Position numbers and translations under genes: made by a program
From: Haliclystus octoradiatus
Lineage: Eukaryota; Cnidaria; Staurozoa; Stauromedusae; Haliclystidae
Length of the DNA stretch: 64,000 bases
Assembly (NCBI GenBank): GCA_916610825.1
Contig: OU744452.1
Location: forward strand, 6,253,021-6,317,020
Direction: 5' to 3'
The notes under the pieces: generated by a model
What the model saw: only the letters and a program-made list of their open reading frames with translations
Databases searched by the model: none
Told to the model about the DNA's origin: nothing
Shown: positions 38,601 to 49,800 of the stretch, piece by piece
How positions within the stretch are numbered: position 1 is the first letter of the stretch
Layout of the letters: every line of letters begins with the position of its first letter

Positions 38601-41600
38601 TGTTATGGGGGAATGCTCGATAGCTTTTGTGATCTTATCGCGCTCACTCGTAGTGATAACAATTTTACAGTATTACGTCACATATCTATGATTCTCTGTT
38701 TTTGAAGAATTGAGATTCTCACTTGTTCAAATTTCTCAAAAATACTTGGCCGTTTATAAAAAAAATCTTCACTCAGTACAATAAGCATGAGGTGAACATT
38801 TTTATTTTCGATTTAATATGAATTCCTATTAACATATCCACTGAAAAACTGGTTCGATTGGACAGCTCTAGCTTTCCATTTGATGTAATAACGAGATGAT
38901 AGGCTATGTTTAACGAATATAATGATGTATAGGTTTAATTACAGTAATAGAATCACCTATCCTATTTAAACAGCAATAGTAAACAATCATTATCACGATC
39001 TACATTGAACTTTTCATTGAAGTGTTTACAAACTCAGTTTACACCTCTTTGTAAAGGTCACGCTAAGCAGCAACCAACTGTATATATTGGCCCATTGACT
39101 ATATCATGTTAATTTGTATTGAAGTAAGCCTCCATAGACGTCAATTACTTCATCTTTGTGTCTAATATCATATAATCACGTAAGTGGCTGCTATATACAG
39201 GTTTCCATGTTCCCAATGTTGCGATAGAAGAATAGCTACCTCTCTCACTTATGCGCGGCCTTATATGCATTGATATCAACTATTCTGACTGACACAAATA
39301 AAGGTAGCAACCTATGAGCGATCAGTATAACATTCTATGATTTTATATATCGCATATAGATATATATAGATAAGATCTAACAGAACAAATCGTATTCAGT
39401 GTCTGCATTTGACAAAGCGAAATATAACAGACGTAGTCAAAAGCTACATACCCGTAAATGTTAATACTCATTTCAGTTTAAATCCAATACTTGCTGACAA
39501 TTAAATTAAAAATTTATTTTTCTTTAGTTAAGAAGATTATTTAGTTTATTTGTCTAATGACTGCATTACGCATGATGCTTTTAGGAACAACTATGAATGT
39601 GTAATTTTTGACTTCTTTTAACAAATATATAATGATAAATAAACGCAAATATCAGGCATTCGTATGTGCTACCATTAGCTTCATTCCAAGCCGATTTAAT
39701 CTGTGAAAATCTATTGAATTGCCCATTGTAATTTGAAAACTCTGATATGACACAGATGTTGTTTTCAATCTATATAGTGAACTTTTTCACAAACTTAACT
39801 AAGGCTACGGTTATATGGACTCAACAAACTCAATTCGAACTAGATGCGACACCGAATAGCATTAAATTCGCATTTGGGGTTATACAGACGAACCAAATGT
39901 CGAAGATCTCTAAAAATCTCACATGATAGAAAGTAGTTTTTTTGGAATTATACCGTATGGTTTGAAACCACAGTGTTTTGTTTGCATTATAATTCACTTT
40001 TAGCGATTTTTTCGTTCTATTTTGCCTATCAATAGTTTGAAACTTGAATGAAATAGTAATCTCAAAGGTTTGTAAGCATTTCTACGGGATACAGTTTTTG
40101 TTCTAACAAAGCATAGTACTCAGAGCAAATTAAATGCAAATTTCCGTTAAGATAAGGTATGATAAAAGCGACCCCAATTCTAGTGCTGATACATTGAATA
40201 AAATAAAACGGTTTTAAATGTTTTAAATCATGATTTTGGAAAACATCAGCTTCCCTATCAGCCATCTTTCAATCATATAAACAAGTCACCATTACAACTT
40301 CTGAAAAGCGATGTTCTTTCCATCGCATTGCCATGGAAACTTTCTTTAAAATAATTTATGATTTGCACATCCCCCGGTTTATTGCCATATAAGGTAGATA
40401 TATGAGCTCAGTCACGGCACCGAGAGTCAAATGTATTCAATTCGGTGCGATGATAGCTCGCTCGTATAACGCGGCGATAAATTTAATTCATAGAGAAGAG
40501 CTCCGCACGTCGAGGCTTGAAGTGCGGAGCTAGCTTGACGCACTTAATGTATTTTGAGGAACGTTCATGAATCGAATGATGTTATACGAAGCGCACTATC
40601 ATGAGATTTAATTCGAATGAATGAATCAATAGAGTTCGGTGCTTCCATAACCCTAGCCTAACTCATCTTGACTTAGTTATAGCACGCTAGGCAGTCCCTT
40701 GTTCACTGATCAGTACTGACGATTTCTAATGGCCGGAAACAAGTACTTGTCTGCTGCTATATATATTTAAATTTAGATTATCATAGTAGTACAAATCATT
40801 TGTATTGAGCAAAATTTCAAACAATTTCAAACAATCACAGTACCGGCCTTCATGTTTCAGGATTGGTAAATTTATCTGCCTGTTTGTATTACACTGTTAA
40901 ATAAAATGTGAACTGTCTGGAGTGTTCTCATCATCAATTATCAATACTGTTGATTATTTGATGTTATTGTATGCCATTTCATATCCATTAAATACATTTG
41001 AATAATGCCACTAAATAATCAATTATACTCCACTTCTATGATTCTCCTGGAGTCTGGAGCTCATAAAGATTTTGTAATAATGACAAAATTCCTCCCAATT
41101 TTGTACTGAAAAGAAGATTATTATATTTGAATTTAGTGTCATTAAAGGAACGCACTTCAAGGAAATATGTACGTTAGAATGAGGACGACTGACCCAGTTT
41201 CCTCTATGAAAGAGTTGTTTTTGCAAATATGGGAAATTCTCTGCTTGTGATCCCGGGGAGGGGACTTCCATTGCGCTTTGATGGGGTCGTTGAAATGATG
41301 GAACGTTGGCAGAATGACCATAAAAATGTTGCACATGATGAAAAGGATACCCCAAATATGTTTTTATGAATGACAGATTTAACCAAAACAAAGTAAAAAA
41401 AGAAAAATTCATATAGGCAGAATTTGTTTTGCAGAATGAAAAATTGCAAAAGCCTCAAAAGGATACCTCAAAAACTTTTTATGACTAAGCATACCCTAAC
41501 AACTTTTTCTGGATTTTGAAAAAGTTACCCTTGAATATTTGAACGTCCCCGTATATCAAAAGTATGGAAGTTACCCCCCGGGCTTGTGATTATCTTCAAC

Positions 41601-41822
41601 CACGAAATTGAAAATAATATACTTTCGTAGGCTATACAGTCGTGATTCAAACCCGTTTTATTTTTTACTAAATTAGATGAAGATGCAATACTCTATTCAA
41701 TGGAGAATCAAGACCCTAAGCCATGGGGTCGTCGTCGTCGACGCCGTCGTCGTCGTTTTGGTCGTCGTCGTCGTCGCTGGACAATCAGCGGTGGCGGTGG
41801 ATGGTCTAGAAGCTGGGGTTGA
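35691..41822 (+). CDS. precursor of a secreted Arg/Trp-rich cationic peptide, four coding exons
   Basis: Coding exons are 35691-35754, 36265-36297, 38209-38241 and 41677-41822, 276 nt giving 91 residues. All three introns are phase 1 with donors AGAG|gtaagt, GAAG|gtataa and AGAG|gtatag. Residues 1-21 (MTKTLFLVCLIGLCIATYFV plus R) form a signal peptide. Residues 22-57 are a strongly acidic segment (16 Asp/Glu). Residues 58-91 are cationic: K-P-W-G, nine Arg, F-G, five Arg, W-T-I-S, four Gly, W-S-R-S-W-G and stop. The C-terminal Gly after Trp is the signature of an amidation donor. Signal peptide, acidic pro-part neutralising a cationic amidated C-terminus is the layout of antimicrobial peptide precursors; Hydra arminins share it and, as I recall, a KPW start. 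Homology is not shown. A DNA-condensing role is the alternative, but the signal peptide argues against it. Confidence 0.8.
38519..38674. mobile_element. palindromic MITE in intron 3 of the cationic-peptide gene
   Basis: The ends are AATACTGTAAAA and its inverse TTTTACAGTATT. Inside, TGATAAGATCACAA and CTATCGAGCATTC on the left pair with their inverses on the right; a stretch of about 17 bases is missing from the left arm. Non-coding. Confidence 0.75.
39801..40661. mobile_element. TIR element family A, diverged copy in intron 3
   Basis: Left end AAGGCTACGGTTATATGGAC and the right end, inverse of GGCTAGGGTTATGGAAGCAC, resemble the ends of the element at 27949. The interior shares 'cccccggtttattgccatat', 'agctcgctcgtataacgcgg' and 'gaatgaatga'. 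It contains an added perfect 11-bp hairpin, AGCTCCGCACG... to ...GTGCGGAGCT, at about 40499-40532. Confidence 0.65.
41252..41582. mobile_element. CCCGGGG-ended MITE (hAT-like, 8-bp duplication) before exon 4
   Basis: The ends are CCCGGGGAGGGGACTTCCAT and the inverse of CCCGGGGGGTAACTTCCAT. The flanking direct repeat CTTGTGAT (41244-41251 and 41583-41590) is a perfect 8-bp target duplication, as made by hAT transposases. The frames on the minus strand at 41023-41458 overlap this element and are not taken as genes. It ends only 94 bp before the coding exon of the cationic peptide. Confidence 0.8.
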
Positions 41823-41982
41823 AAGGATGTTACTTTTTGGTAAAATTCTTATCTAAAAGAAGCAGTCATACTTTATTTATTAGTATTTGTTTTGAACATC
41901 AAATGAAACCTATGTTATCATTTAATGTTCATTTCATGCATTTAACGTATAGACGATGTGTATCTTATAATCTGTAGCAATT

Positions 41983-41988
41983 AATAAA
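41983..41988 (+). other. polyadenylation signal of the cationic-peptide gene
   Basis: AATAAA lies 161 nt after the TGA stop, and another AATAAA-like hexamer follows near 42010. The 3' UTR would be about 180-200 nt. Confidence 0.6.
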
Positions 41989-42115
41989 AATTTCATTCGT
42001 GTAACAGATAATAAACCTTTTCCAACATATCTGCTTGTTTTTCAATAATGATTAACTCTCTTACAATACATGTGTTTCGTAAATATATGAAGTGATCTGA
42101 GAAAAATTCCACAGA

Positions 42116-42724
42116 CTAATACGAATTGCATGGAGAGACCAAGTATCTTGGCGAACAACAACAAAAAATATTTTTTTTGTAATCTTGTGCGAGCTGCTTG
42201 ATATGAATAATGAATGAATTGAACTGCGCAATTATGAAACGGAAACCGTGTTTGCACAGGTTTTGGTGAACAAGAGAGATGAGTAATGACTTGAAGTTTA
42301 ATACAAGCATGCTCCAGAAATTTGTTGTATTTGATGTTAAGACATCAGTGTATTCCTTATAGTTATTTGTCAATAAATGTAATTTGATTTTCTTTGAGAA
42401 TATTTGAGAATGTTTCAACTGATATTTATTGTCTATTGGATAATTGTTTTCTATCGTCAGATAATTGTTTTTCATACATTTTCCGTCGTCAGCAAACAGG
42501 TTTAGAAAGGAGGATGGTACAACACAAGAGAAAATATCCATAACTCTGATTAGTAGAAAAATGGTCCTAACGCGGAACCTTTGACGCCAACTTTGACAAA
42601 CGTTGGACTCCACTTGTGAAAGGTAAACTGGAAGATAGTTTATCTCCAATGCATACAGCTTGCTTGCGGTATGATAGAAAACATCCAATCCGTTCAAGAA
42701 GCTTCTGAAGAATTCCATATGCAT
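42116..42724 (-). CDS. hypothetical 202-residue open frame, unrecognised
   Basis: An uninterrupted 202-codon ATG frame is long for such AT-rich DNA. The product would be rich in Leu, Asn, Lys, Ser and Phe with no signal peptide, domain or motif I recognise. No splice partner was seen. A short frame on the opposite strand (42600-42700) also looks codon-like. It may be chance, an old transposon piece or a lineage-specific gene. Confidence 0.2.
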   Translation of the reverse strand: MHMEFFRSFLNGLDVFYHTASKLYALEINYLPVYLSQVESNVCQSWRQRFRVRTIFLLIRVMDIFSCVVPSSFLNLFADDGKCMKNNYLTIENNYPIDNKYQLKHSQIFSKKIKLHLLTNNYKEYTDVLTSNTTNFWSMLVLNFKSLLISLVHQNLCKHGFRFIIAQFNSFIIHIKQLAQDYKKNIFCCCSPRYLVSPCNSY

Positions 42725-43869
42725 ATTAACTTATAATGAACTATTCACGTGAAACTGTCAAATGATTTACCAAAAACAATAAAACGATGTCTAGTCTTTG
42801 TCTTTTATTCACTCCGAAAATCCACTCCGGTTTTAAAGAGTAAACTTTTTGATGAATTAACTACCTTGACGTAAGGAGGAGCTTATAAAATTAATAGCAT
42901 TGTGGCATAAAATGATGGGTTACTTTATAACTTATGCTGATAATGTAATATATTTAATATCATGTTTGAGGTTGACCACAGCCGAATAGAGGATGATTTT
43001 GATAAACATTATGACAGAGCCTTCTGCTTCTGCTATATTGTTTTAATGAATCCTGTTGACAATATTTATCTGGAGGCTATCGAGATGTTCCTTTATACAC
43101 TTTACCAAGAAAACAGGACAGTATGGTCGAAACGTGACAAAATAAAGGCATTGAACTAAAGTTTCTCTGCGAGTTTAGCATCATTTATGTGGTGTGGCAC
43201 GGCTGCCTTCGATGGGGCAATACCGTTGGTTTAATTTCTATTTTTCTCCTTCTCAAATTTTGTGAAACTTATTATTTGACAGCTTATAAATAATATCTCA
43301 GGTATCGAATGACAGAATTTTGAAAAGGGAACATGTAAATCATGGGTACTAGATATAATGCAGCCGGTAAGAAAGCGCCACATTGATTCTTTGACACATG
43401 CAATATGTTAGATCCGTTGCAACAGGTATAGTGAAAATAGTTGATTTAATGAAAATTGTTCGAAACGATAATCGTAATTATCATCGTCATTTAATCACTA
43501 TAACTTGATAGACGTACATGCATTTTATACAGAGCTGAACCACATAGAAATATATAACCATATTATTTCAAACGTTCGTAATCCCGATATTTCATAGCAC
43601 TACCTAGTGATAAATTGACCTATAATTCTCGTGAAACTGAGATCTATTACAATTTTAATTGAAATTCCATATAAAATCGCAATGGAGTGTTGTTGATTTC
43701 TATACATGAAGTTGCTTTAAACAAATTAAGCCTGTACTCTTCCATAATATATCATATGATAAACTTGAAACATCACTATCATTCAATGTTTGTTATCGTA
43801 TAGGTCTCGTAATTAGTATTGTTTCCGTTTATAAATCCACATTAATAGATATGAATGTACATCCAATAT
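42725..43869. other. no gene seen; 3' flank of the WSC-like gene
   Basis: AT-rich. Frame 42962-43159 (+, 65 codons) has no domain. No clear AATAAA on the minus strand was found close to the stop at 43870. Confidence 0.4.
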
Positions 43870-46800
43870 TTACATATTTAAATTATCATCAACAAAAATG
43901 GGTGGAGGAATCATTCTATAAATATAATTAGTCAGTTGTTTACCAACAGCAATATATGAATTGCGATTAGGTTCATCAAAATATTTAGCCTCGCATTCTG
44001 TTGAATGCCCATTACGATAGTATTCGGTTGTATTAGAGCATCCAGTCCAGCATTCTCCTGAAATTGAAAGATTCAAAATTATAGGTCAATCCCATTATTA
44101 TTCGTCTTTTAACTGTATAGAACTACATTTTGGAATTCCCATAGACTCGTGCAAAGGCTATCACTATGTAATGATTGACCAAATATAGAGGCATCTACCC
44201 GCAAGATGAGTGCTATTTTTCTCCTAATTGATAAGTCATTTACAGGCTGCCGCAATGTATCGCAATATTCCTTCACAAGTCGTGAGACACGAGTGAAAAA
44301 ATATAATGGATAAATGAGCCGAAGGAGTAGAAAATAGCATCTCGATTGCAGCTACTGTATTATTATTATTACAAATCTATTTTTTTTTCATCGCAAATAT
44401 ATACAACCTAGCATTGTTTTACCCGCGCAGTCGGGTTAGTTTTGGCTAAAGTAAGACTGTAAGCAATCATCTATAAGATGATATGCTATTTTGATTCATT
44501 TGGTATTGAAATTGTTGAGTTAATCGTGATTAATCACATCTATCCATATTGATTACTATACCACAACCATTAACTGAACAACCCTTTCAAATCAGAATAA
44601 TCAAACAATACATAGGATGCTGAAGGAAAATATCAATTTTTGAAGACTAAAACATTTTTTTGATTCAATTTCAAGTTTAGACCGTGCAGGTATAGGTAAA
44701 CACAACAGCTATAGAACACATGTTTTGAAAATTCTTCATGAAATCAAATCAAATGTTTCTGTAATTGAGAATTCAGGTTGGAAAATTCAAATACAGTAAT
44801 AGCTTGGGGTTGTGATATGCAGATGTAACTATAAGATAAGAGTTTGAAAAACTATGTTGAATTCTTTGCGTTGGGCTATTTTTAAATTATATTTGTAGGA
44901 ATTTCAGACAAATTGTACATTATGAAAAATCAGTAACCGATTAAATTAGAACACAAATCATTGTTGTGATGAAATTGATGAGAGATAATTGATGTTTCAG
45001 ACCAAGGTTATGTTGCATGGTAGTTAAAATGATTACATCACTGTTGTCCGTGGTTCACAAACAATTCCAGTTCAGAAACTCACAACATCTCACAACTTCA
45101 GTTTGATTATTTTTCCATTTTATTTCAATCCTTCTGAAGGATTATGAGCATTGGTCGTATTTAAATTGTGATTAACTGAAACTCAAACGATATATCTATA
45201 AAGATGCTATTGTTAGGCGTCATGAACCGTATTTGTTTGATATCTACACAAGAAACAAGTGACATCAATAAATAATAAGAATTCTAATTGAATATATTTT
45301 CAGGTTCACAATAATTAGAGATGGATAACCAATTGAATTGAAATTACATTAAACTAAGACAATATTGCATTCATCACATTTGAAATGCATATCCCTTTGT
45401 ATCTAAATGCAGCCTTGGTGTAGTGGTTAAGGCGTTGGATTTCAAATCCTTGGGTCTTGGGTTCAATCCGTTTGGTCGTTGCGTCAGAAAATCATCCAGC
45501 TATTTAACGTATACATGCTTCAAAATACTAACAAAATAACCAAACATTCAGGTCAAAAAAAAGCTGCAAGCTTAACCTGCTTTTGAATAAATTAAAAATC
45601 AAAAAAAAAAAAATTACCCTTTGTATAGAGAGTTTTCTTACAGATACTTTCTACTTACCATAAAATTGTAATGCAAAATAATCATGCATTCGTCTTCTTG
45701 CCTGATGAGCACATCGACATATCATCTCAATGCTGTATGTATTCCAATTCCTCCAATCCACAAGAAAACCATTAGAATTAGGCATGTTGTAGTCTCGTTC
45801 AGTAAATGCATAGTCAGTAAACATTCGGGGTAACACCCCATCATCACTATAACAACCAACTGGCTCGAAAAATTGTTTGCAGCCTAAAAATAAATAAAAT
45901 ATCATTATCATCGCTTTGAGATAAATTGAATAGATCTTTCCGTATCGGCGATGTTAGAGTTGTGTTGGGGTAACCGTCTTTTCGAAATTCACCATCAGGG
46001 TTATCAATCTTTTAATTAACTAGTTATTGAAGGCCTCTTTGGGAATATGTGAGAAATTCACCATTGGAATTTTATTTCATTATACTTAGTAGCGACAAAT
46101 AAAACACACGATAATCTGCAACGGTTTCGATTTATTCTTAAATCATCGTCAGGCAAGTGAAAGAGAGAGAGAACAGGTTTTACATCGTATTTATAGTTAG
46201 AAATTATTTACATGATCTATTGAAATTTGGGGCTCTATATACGACTATAACACACTAAACAATACATGAAACATTATGACGGAAGGGATGGTCTAAAGCG
46301 GTACTAATTACGGATACAATTCAAAAAAAATATGTTTTGTATTGTATCAATGGAATGTATTATTGGAAATTGGAAAGAGAATGTGGATGCAATGAATAGA
46401 TACGACATTGAACTTAAAGTTTGGGAGCGATACCTAATTTACTTGTCTTCATGCCTTAACGTTGATGACATTTTGTGTGACTATTGGATTATAGTTATGT
46501 CGTCCACTCATGTCGGCAATATTTTCATTATCAACACCTGCTGGACAATAAAATTTAAAATATCTATGACCATTCTGATAGAACATTTTACTTTCGATTC
46601 TTTGTTTCATTGTTTTCTTTGTATAACAGTAATTATTATTTCATATTTGTTTTGTATTGTATCCGTAATTAGTACCGCTTTAGACCATCCCTTCCGTCAT
46701 AATGTTTCATGTATTGTTTAGTGTGTTATAGTCGTATATAGAGCCCCAAATTTCAATAGATCATGTAATTAATTTCTAACTATAAATACGATGTAATACC

Positions 46801-49800
46801 TGTCTCTCTCTTTCACTTGCCTGACGATGTTTTAAGAATAAATCGAAACCGTTGCAGATTATCGTGTGTTTTATTTGTCGCTACTAAGTATAATGAAGTC
46901 GAAATTAAGAACCTCTCAATCTATATGGAATTTTATTTATTGCGTAATTCACAGCTTTTGTAGTTTCCGCATCTAAAAATAAGTGGTAGTTATTTTCACT
47001 AAACTTTATGAAAATTTTATTTTTCTGTGTATTTCAAGCGGACCTCTCCATTCCAAATTAAAAAAGGATGCAATCTTCTCTATCATTTGCAAAACCAACA
47101 GAGCTGATGTATAGTAAAATTCAAATTTAAACCAGTTTCTCTGTCCGTTACCAATAGGATTCTGAAGACAATCACTATGTTGAGATAATCGTATGAACTT
47201 TTTAAAACATTTGTGATATAAGATTATTGTTTGGTCTACATTAGTTATATTTAATATTATATCGTAGTTATACCAATACATAGTTGCAAACGCTGCTTAC
47301 TCGATGGAGCAATTCGATAGACGTAGTTGGATAATCCTGGACCTGTACATAAGTTATCGCTGCTTTGGCAATTTTGATAATATTGATTGTAACATGTGTT
47401 ACTAGGGCCATATTGATCATATGAATCCGGGTCTTCTTTTGCTGCCCAACATTCAGCTAAAAAATAAAAAAAAATTATTAAATAGAATAGATTGAAGCTT
47501 CCATTAATATACCTGATATTGAAACGGGGTCACTAACACGCAACACAAACACTTTTAGATTTGTTAATCGAATTAATAAGAATGTAAAGATTCAGCGAAA
47601 GATGAGGAAAGGTGAACCTGTTATTCTAGAATATGGTTTCAAAACAGCGTTCGATGATCTTTGTGATATATCTACATGCACGGTCTACGACCATTTGAAG
47701 ATGATTATCTTCGTCGTACATAGTGCACACACGGGGAAGGTTTTTAAATAGATCTTTATATTTTAAAGTAAAATTTTAAATACTTTTGTGCAATATGGTT
47801 CTCTTAGCAAGAGTATTGCTTCATAATGCATGAGTAAGGAGTAACCAAATCAGGGGGTGCATTTCCTTCCCAGCACACACTAACCGTCATCTGTTGGCCT
47901 CATACCACTTCAGAGAGGTCTTTCAGTTCGTTCCTGTCAGTTCCTGATAAGTTTTGAAACTATCTTTGACCAAACATACAACCTTTTCCTTTTTCAAAAG
48001 GAAGATAATGATGTTTTTGTGTGGAGATATTGTACAGAATTTTGTAGTTGTTTTTTGAAATTTCGAAGCAATTTTTCACATTGTTCCTGCCTTTCAATCC
48101 ATAAAAGTTACCAGCCCGATGAGGGGATCGAACCCACGACCCTCTGATTAAAAGTCAGATGCTCTACCGCTGAGCTAACCAGGCCATATTTCACTCCTCT
48201 CATATCAATGTAGAATTACTATCATATGCGTTGGACTATATATTTACAGGGTTTGTTAAAGGTCAGTAGTTTCTATATTAGTAAAGTGACCATTGATATA
48301 GGTAGTAGCCAGGATTGGAAAATGTTTTATTAAAAACGACGATAACAATATCATTTCGTACCGATCATAATAATATGACAGTATCCTGCAATCCAACAAA
48401 GACGTCATGATCGAGTGTAATCCTCCAATTTGTTTGGTTGGTTAGTCGGAAGCTCTAGGGTATAAACGTTGTTTGAGAATCGAGGTTTAACAATAAAGTT
48501 CATAATTGAAAAGGAATAAGAACCTAGGCACCCTATTACTGCCAAAAGCAATATGTTAAGATGAACAAAAGCTGTCGCTATTTGTTGCAGTAATACATTG
48601 TTAACTTTTAGTATGATCCAAGGACATTGTCAGTAGAAACAAAGAACTGCACTATTAAATTATTGATTAATCAAAGTTTGAAACGATCTTTTGTAATACA
48701 TAAAAAAATGTATTCTGTACTTCAGCTGAGACTCGTGATTTTTGAAAAAACTAAATCCCAGATGATGTTCAGGAAAACTGCTCAAATTCAACAAATAAAA
48801 TATAGCATATCGGAAGAATAATACCGTTGTACATCAATCAACTCTGTTTGTGTGCTTGATTAATTTTATTCTCGTCATATCGATAAAAATGGATCTATTG
48901 TATATTATAACACAGTAGATGCTGGTAATCGAAAACAAATTAGGAAATAATTCCCACTATTAAGGCATGCATGTACTAAGAAAGGAAGTTAATTGGTTTT
49001 TGGCTGGTGAACTACTATGTCTATTGCAACTCATTCCTCTCCATAGGGTCTTTTTAGGAAAAGGTTTAAGAACGCTTGTAAACGTTTGTAGGGATCTTTA
49101 CTACACGTATTGAGGTTGTGAGAAACTTTACTTGTGTCTTCCCTCATTCCTCTAATGATAATATGAATAAATCCAAGGCAAATGAGAATAATAGCTCCAC
49201 TGTGTTGCATAATTAATATCACAAAATGATAAAAAGTTGCTATTTATTCTCAGTACTTAATATAACAGCAAAATTAGAGGGGAGGCATATTTAGTGTCAC
49301 ATACAATTGAAATACCGGAAACTCACCCCAATAATGAATGCCAATAATATTGTATCCTTTTTCAAATGCAATGTCAGCACATCTATATATCGATAAATAA
49401 AAGTAACATATAATTAACAATTGTTCGAAATTTGTAGCGAATGAGATTGTTTTCCAAATCGAATTTTTCAAAACGGATACCATGTAATATGGAGAATAAA
49501 AGGTAAGTTACAAATAGTGTTTTCCTATTGTTTACATAGTTATTTATAGAAATGTTTAAGATAATCCTGATGACTGATCGGTGTTTAATGGTAAGGCTTG
49601 AGCATCTATACCAAAAAGACTTTATCTAGGTTGACAACTGTGCTTCAAATGCTTGGTGTTGTTTGTCAACACAGTGAAATACTAAAAGAAAAAAATAATT
49701 ACGTACTGTGATCGTGTTTTGGTAAGGAAATTATGAATAATAGCAAAATGATTTTATGTATTTAAATTTATGGAAAATTCAGGAGAACAATATAAAGCCA

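Noticed and set aside
41023-41458. Minus-strand frames of 129 and 84 codons
   Set aside because: They overlap the CCCGGGG-ended MITE and an intron of the plus-strand peptide gene; no domain or splice support.
45411-45484. Possible functional tRNA gene
   Set aside because: The acceptor stem does not pair fully, and a poly(A) tail with target duplications shows it is the head of a SINE.
46332-46721. 129-codon frame in the foldback element
   Set aside because: It runs from the unique centre into the terminal inverted repeat, with no recognisable transposase motif.
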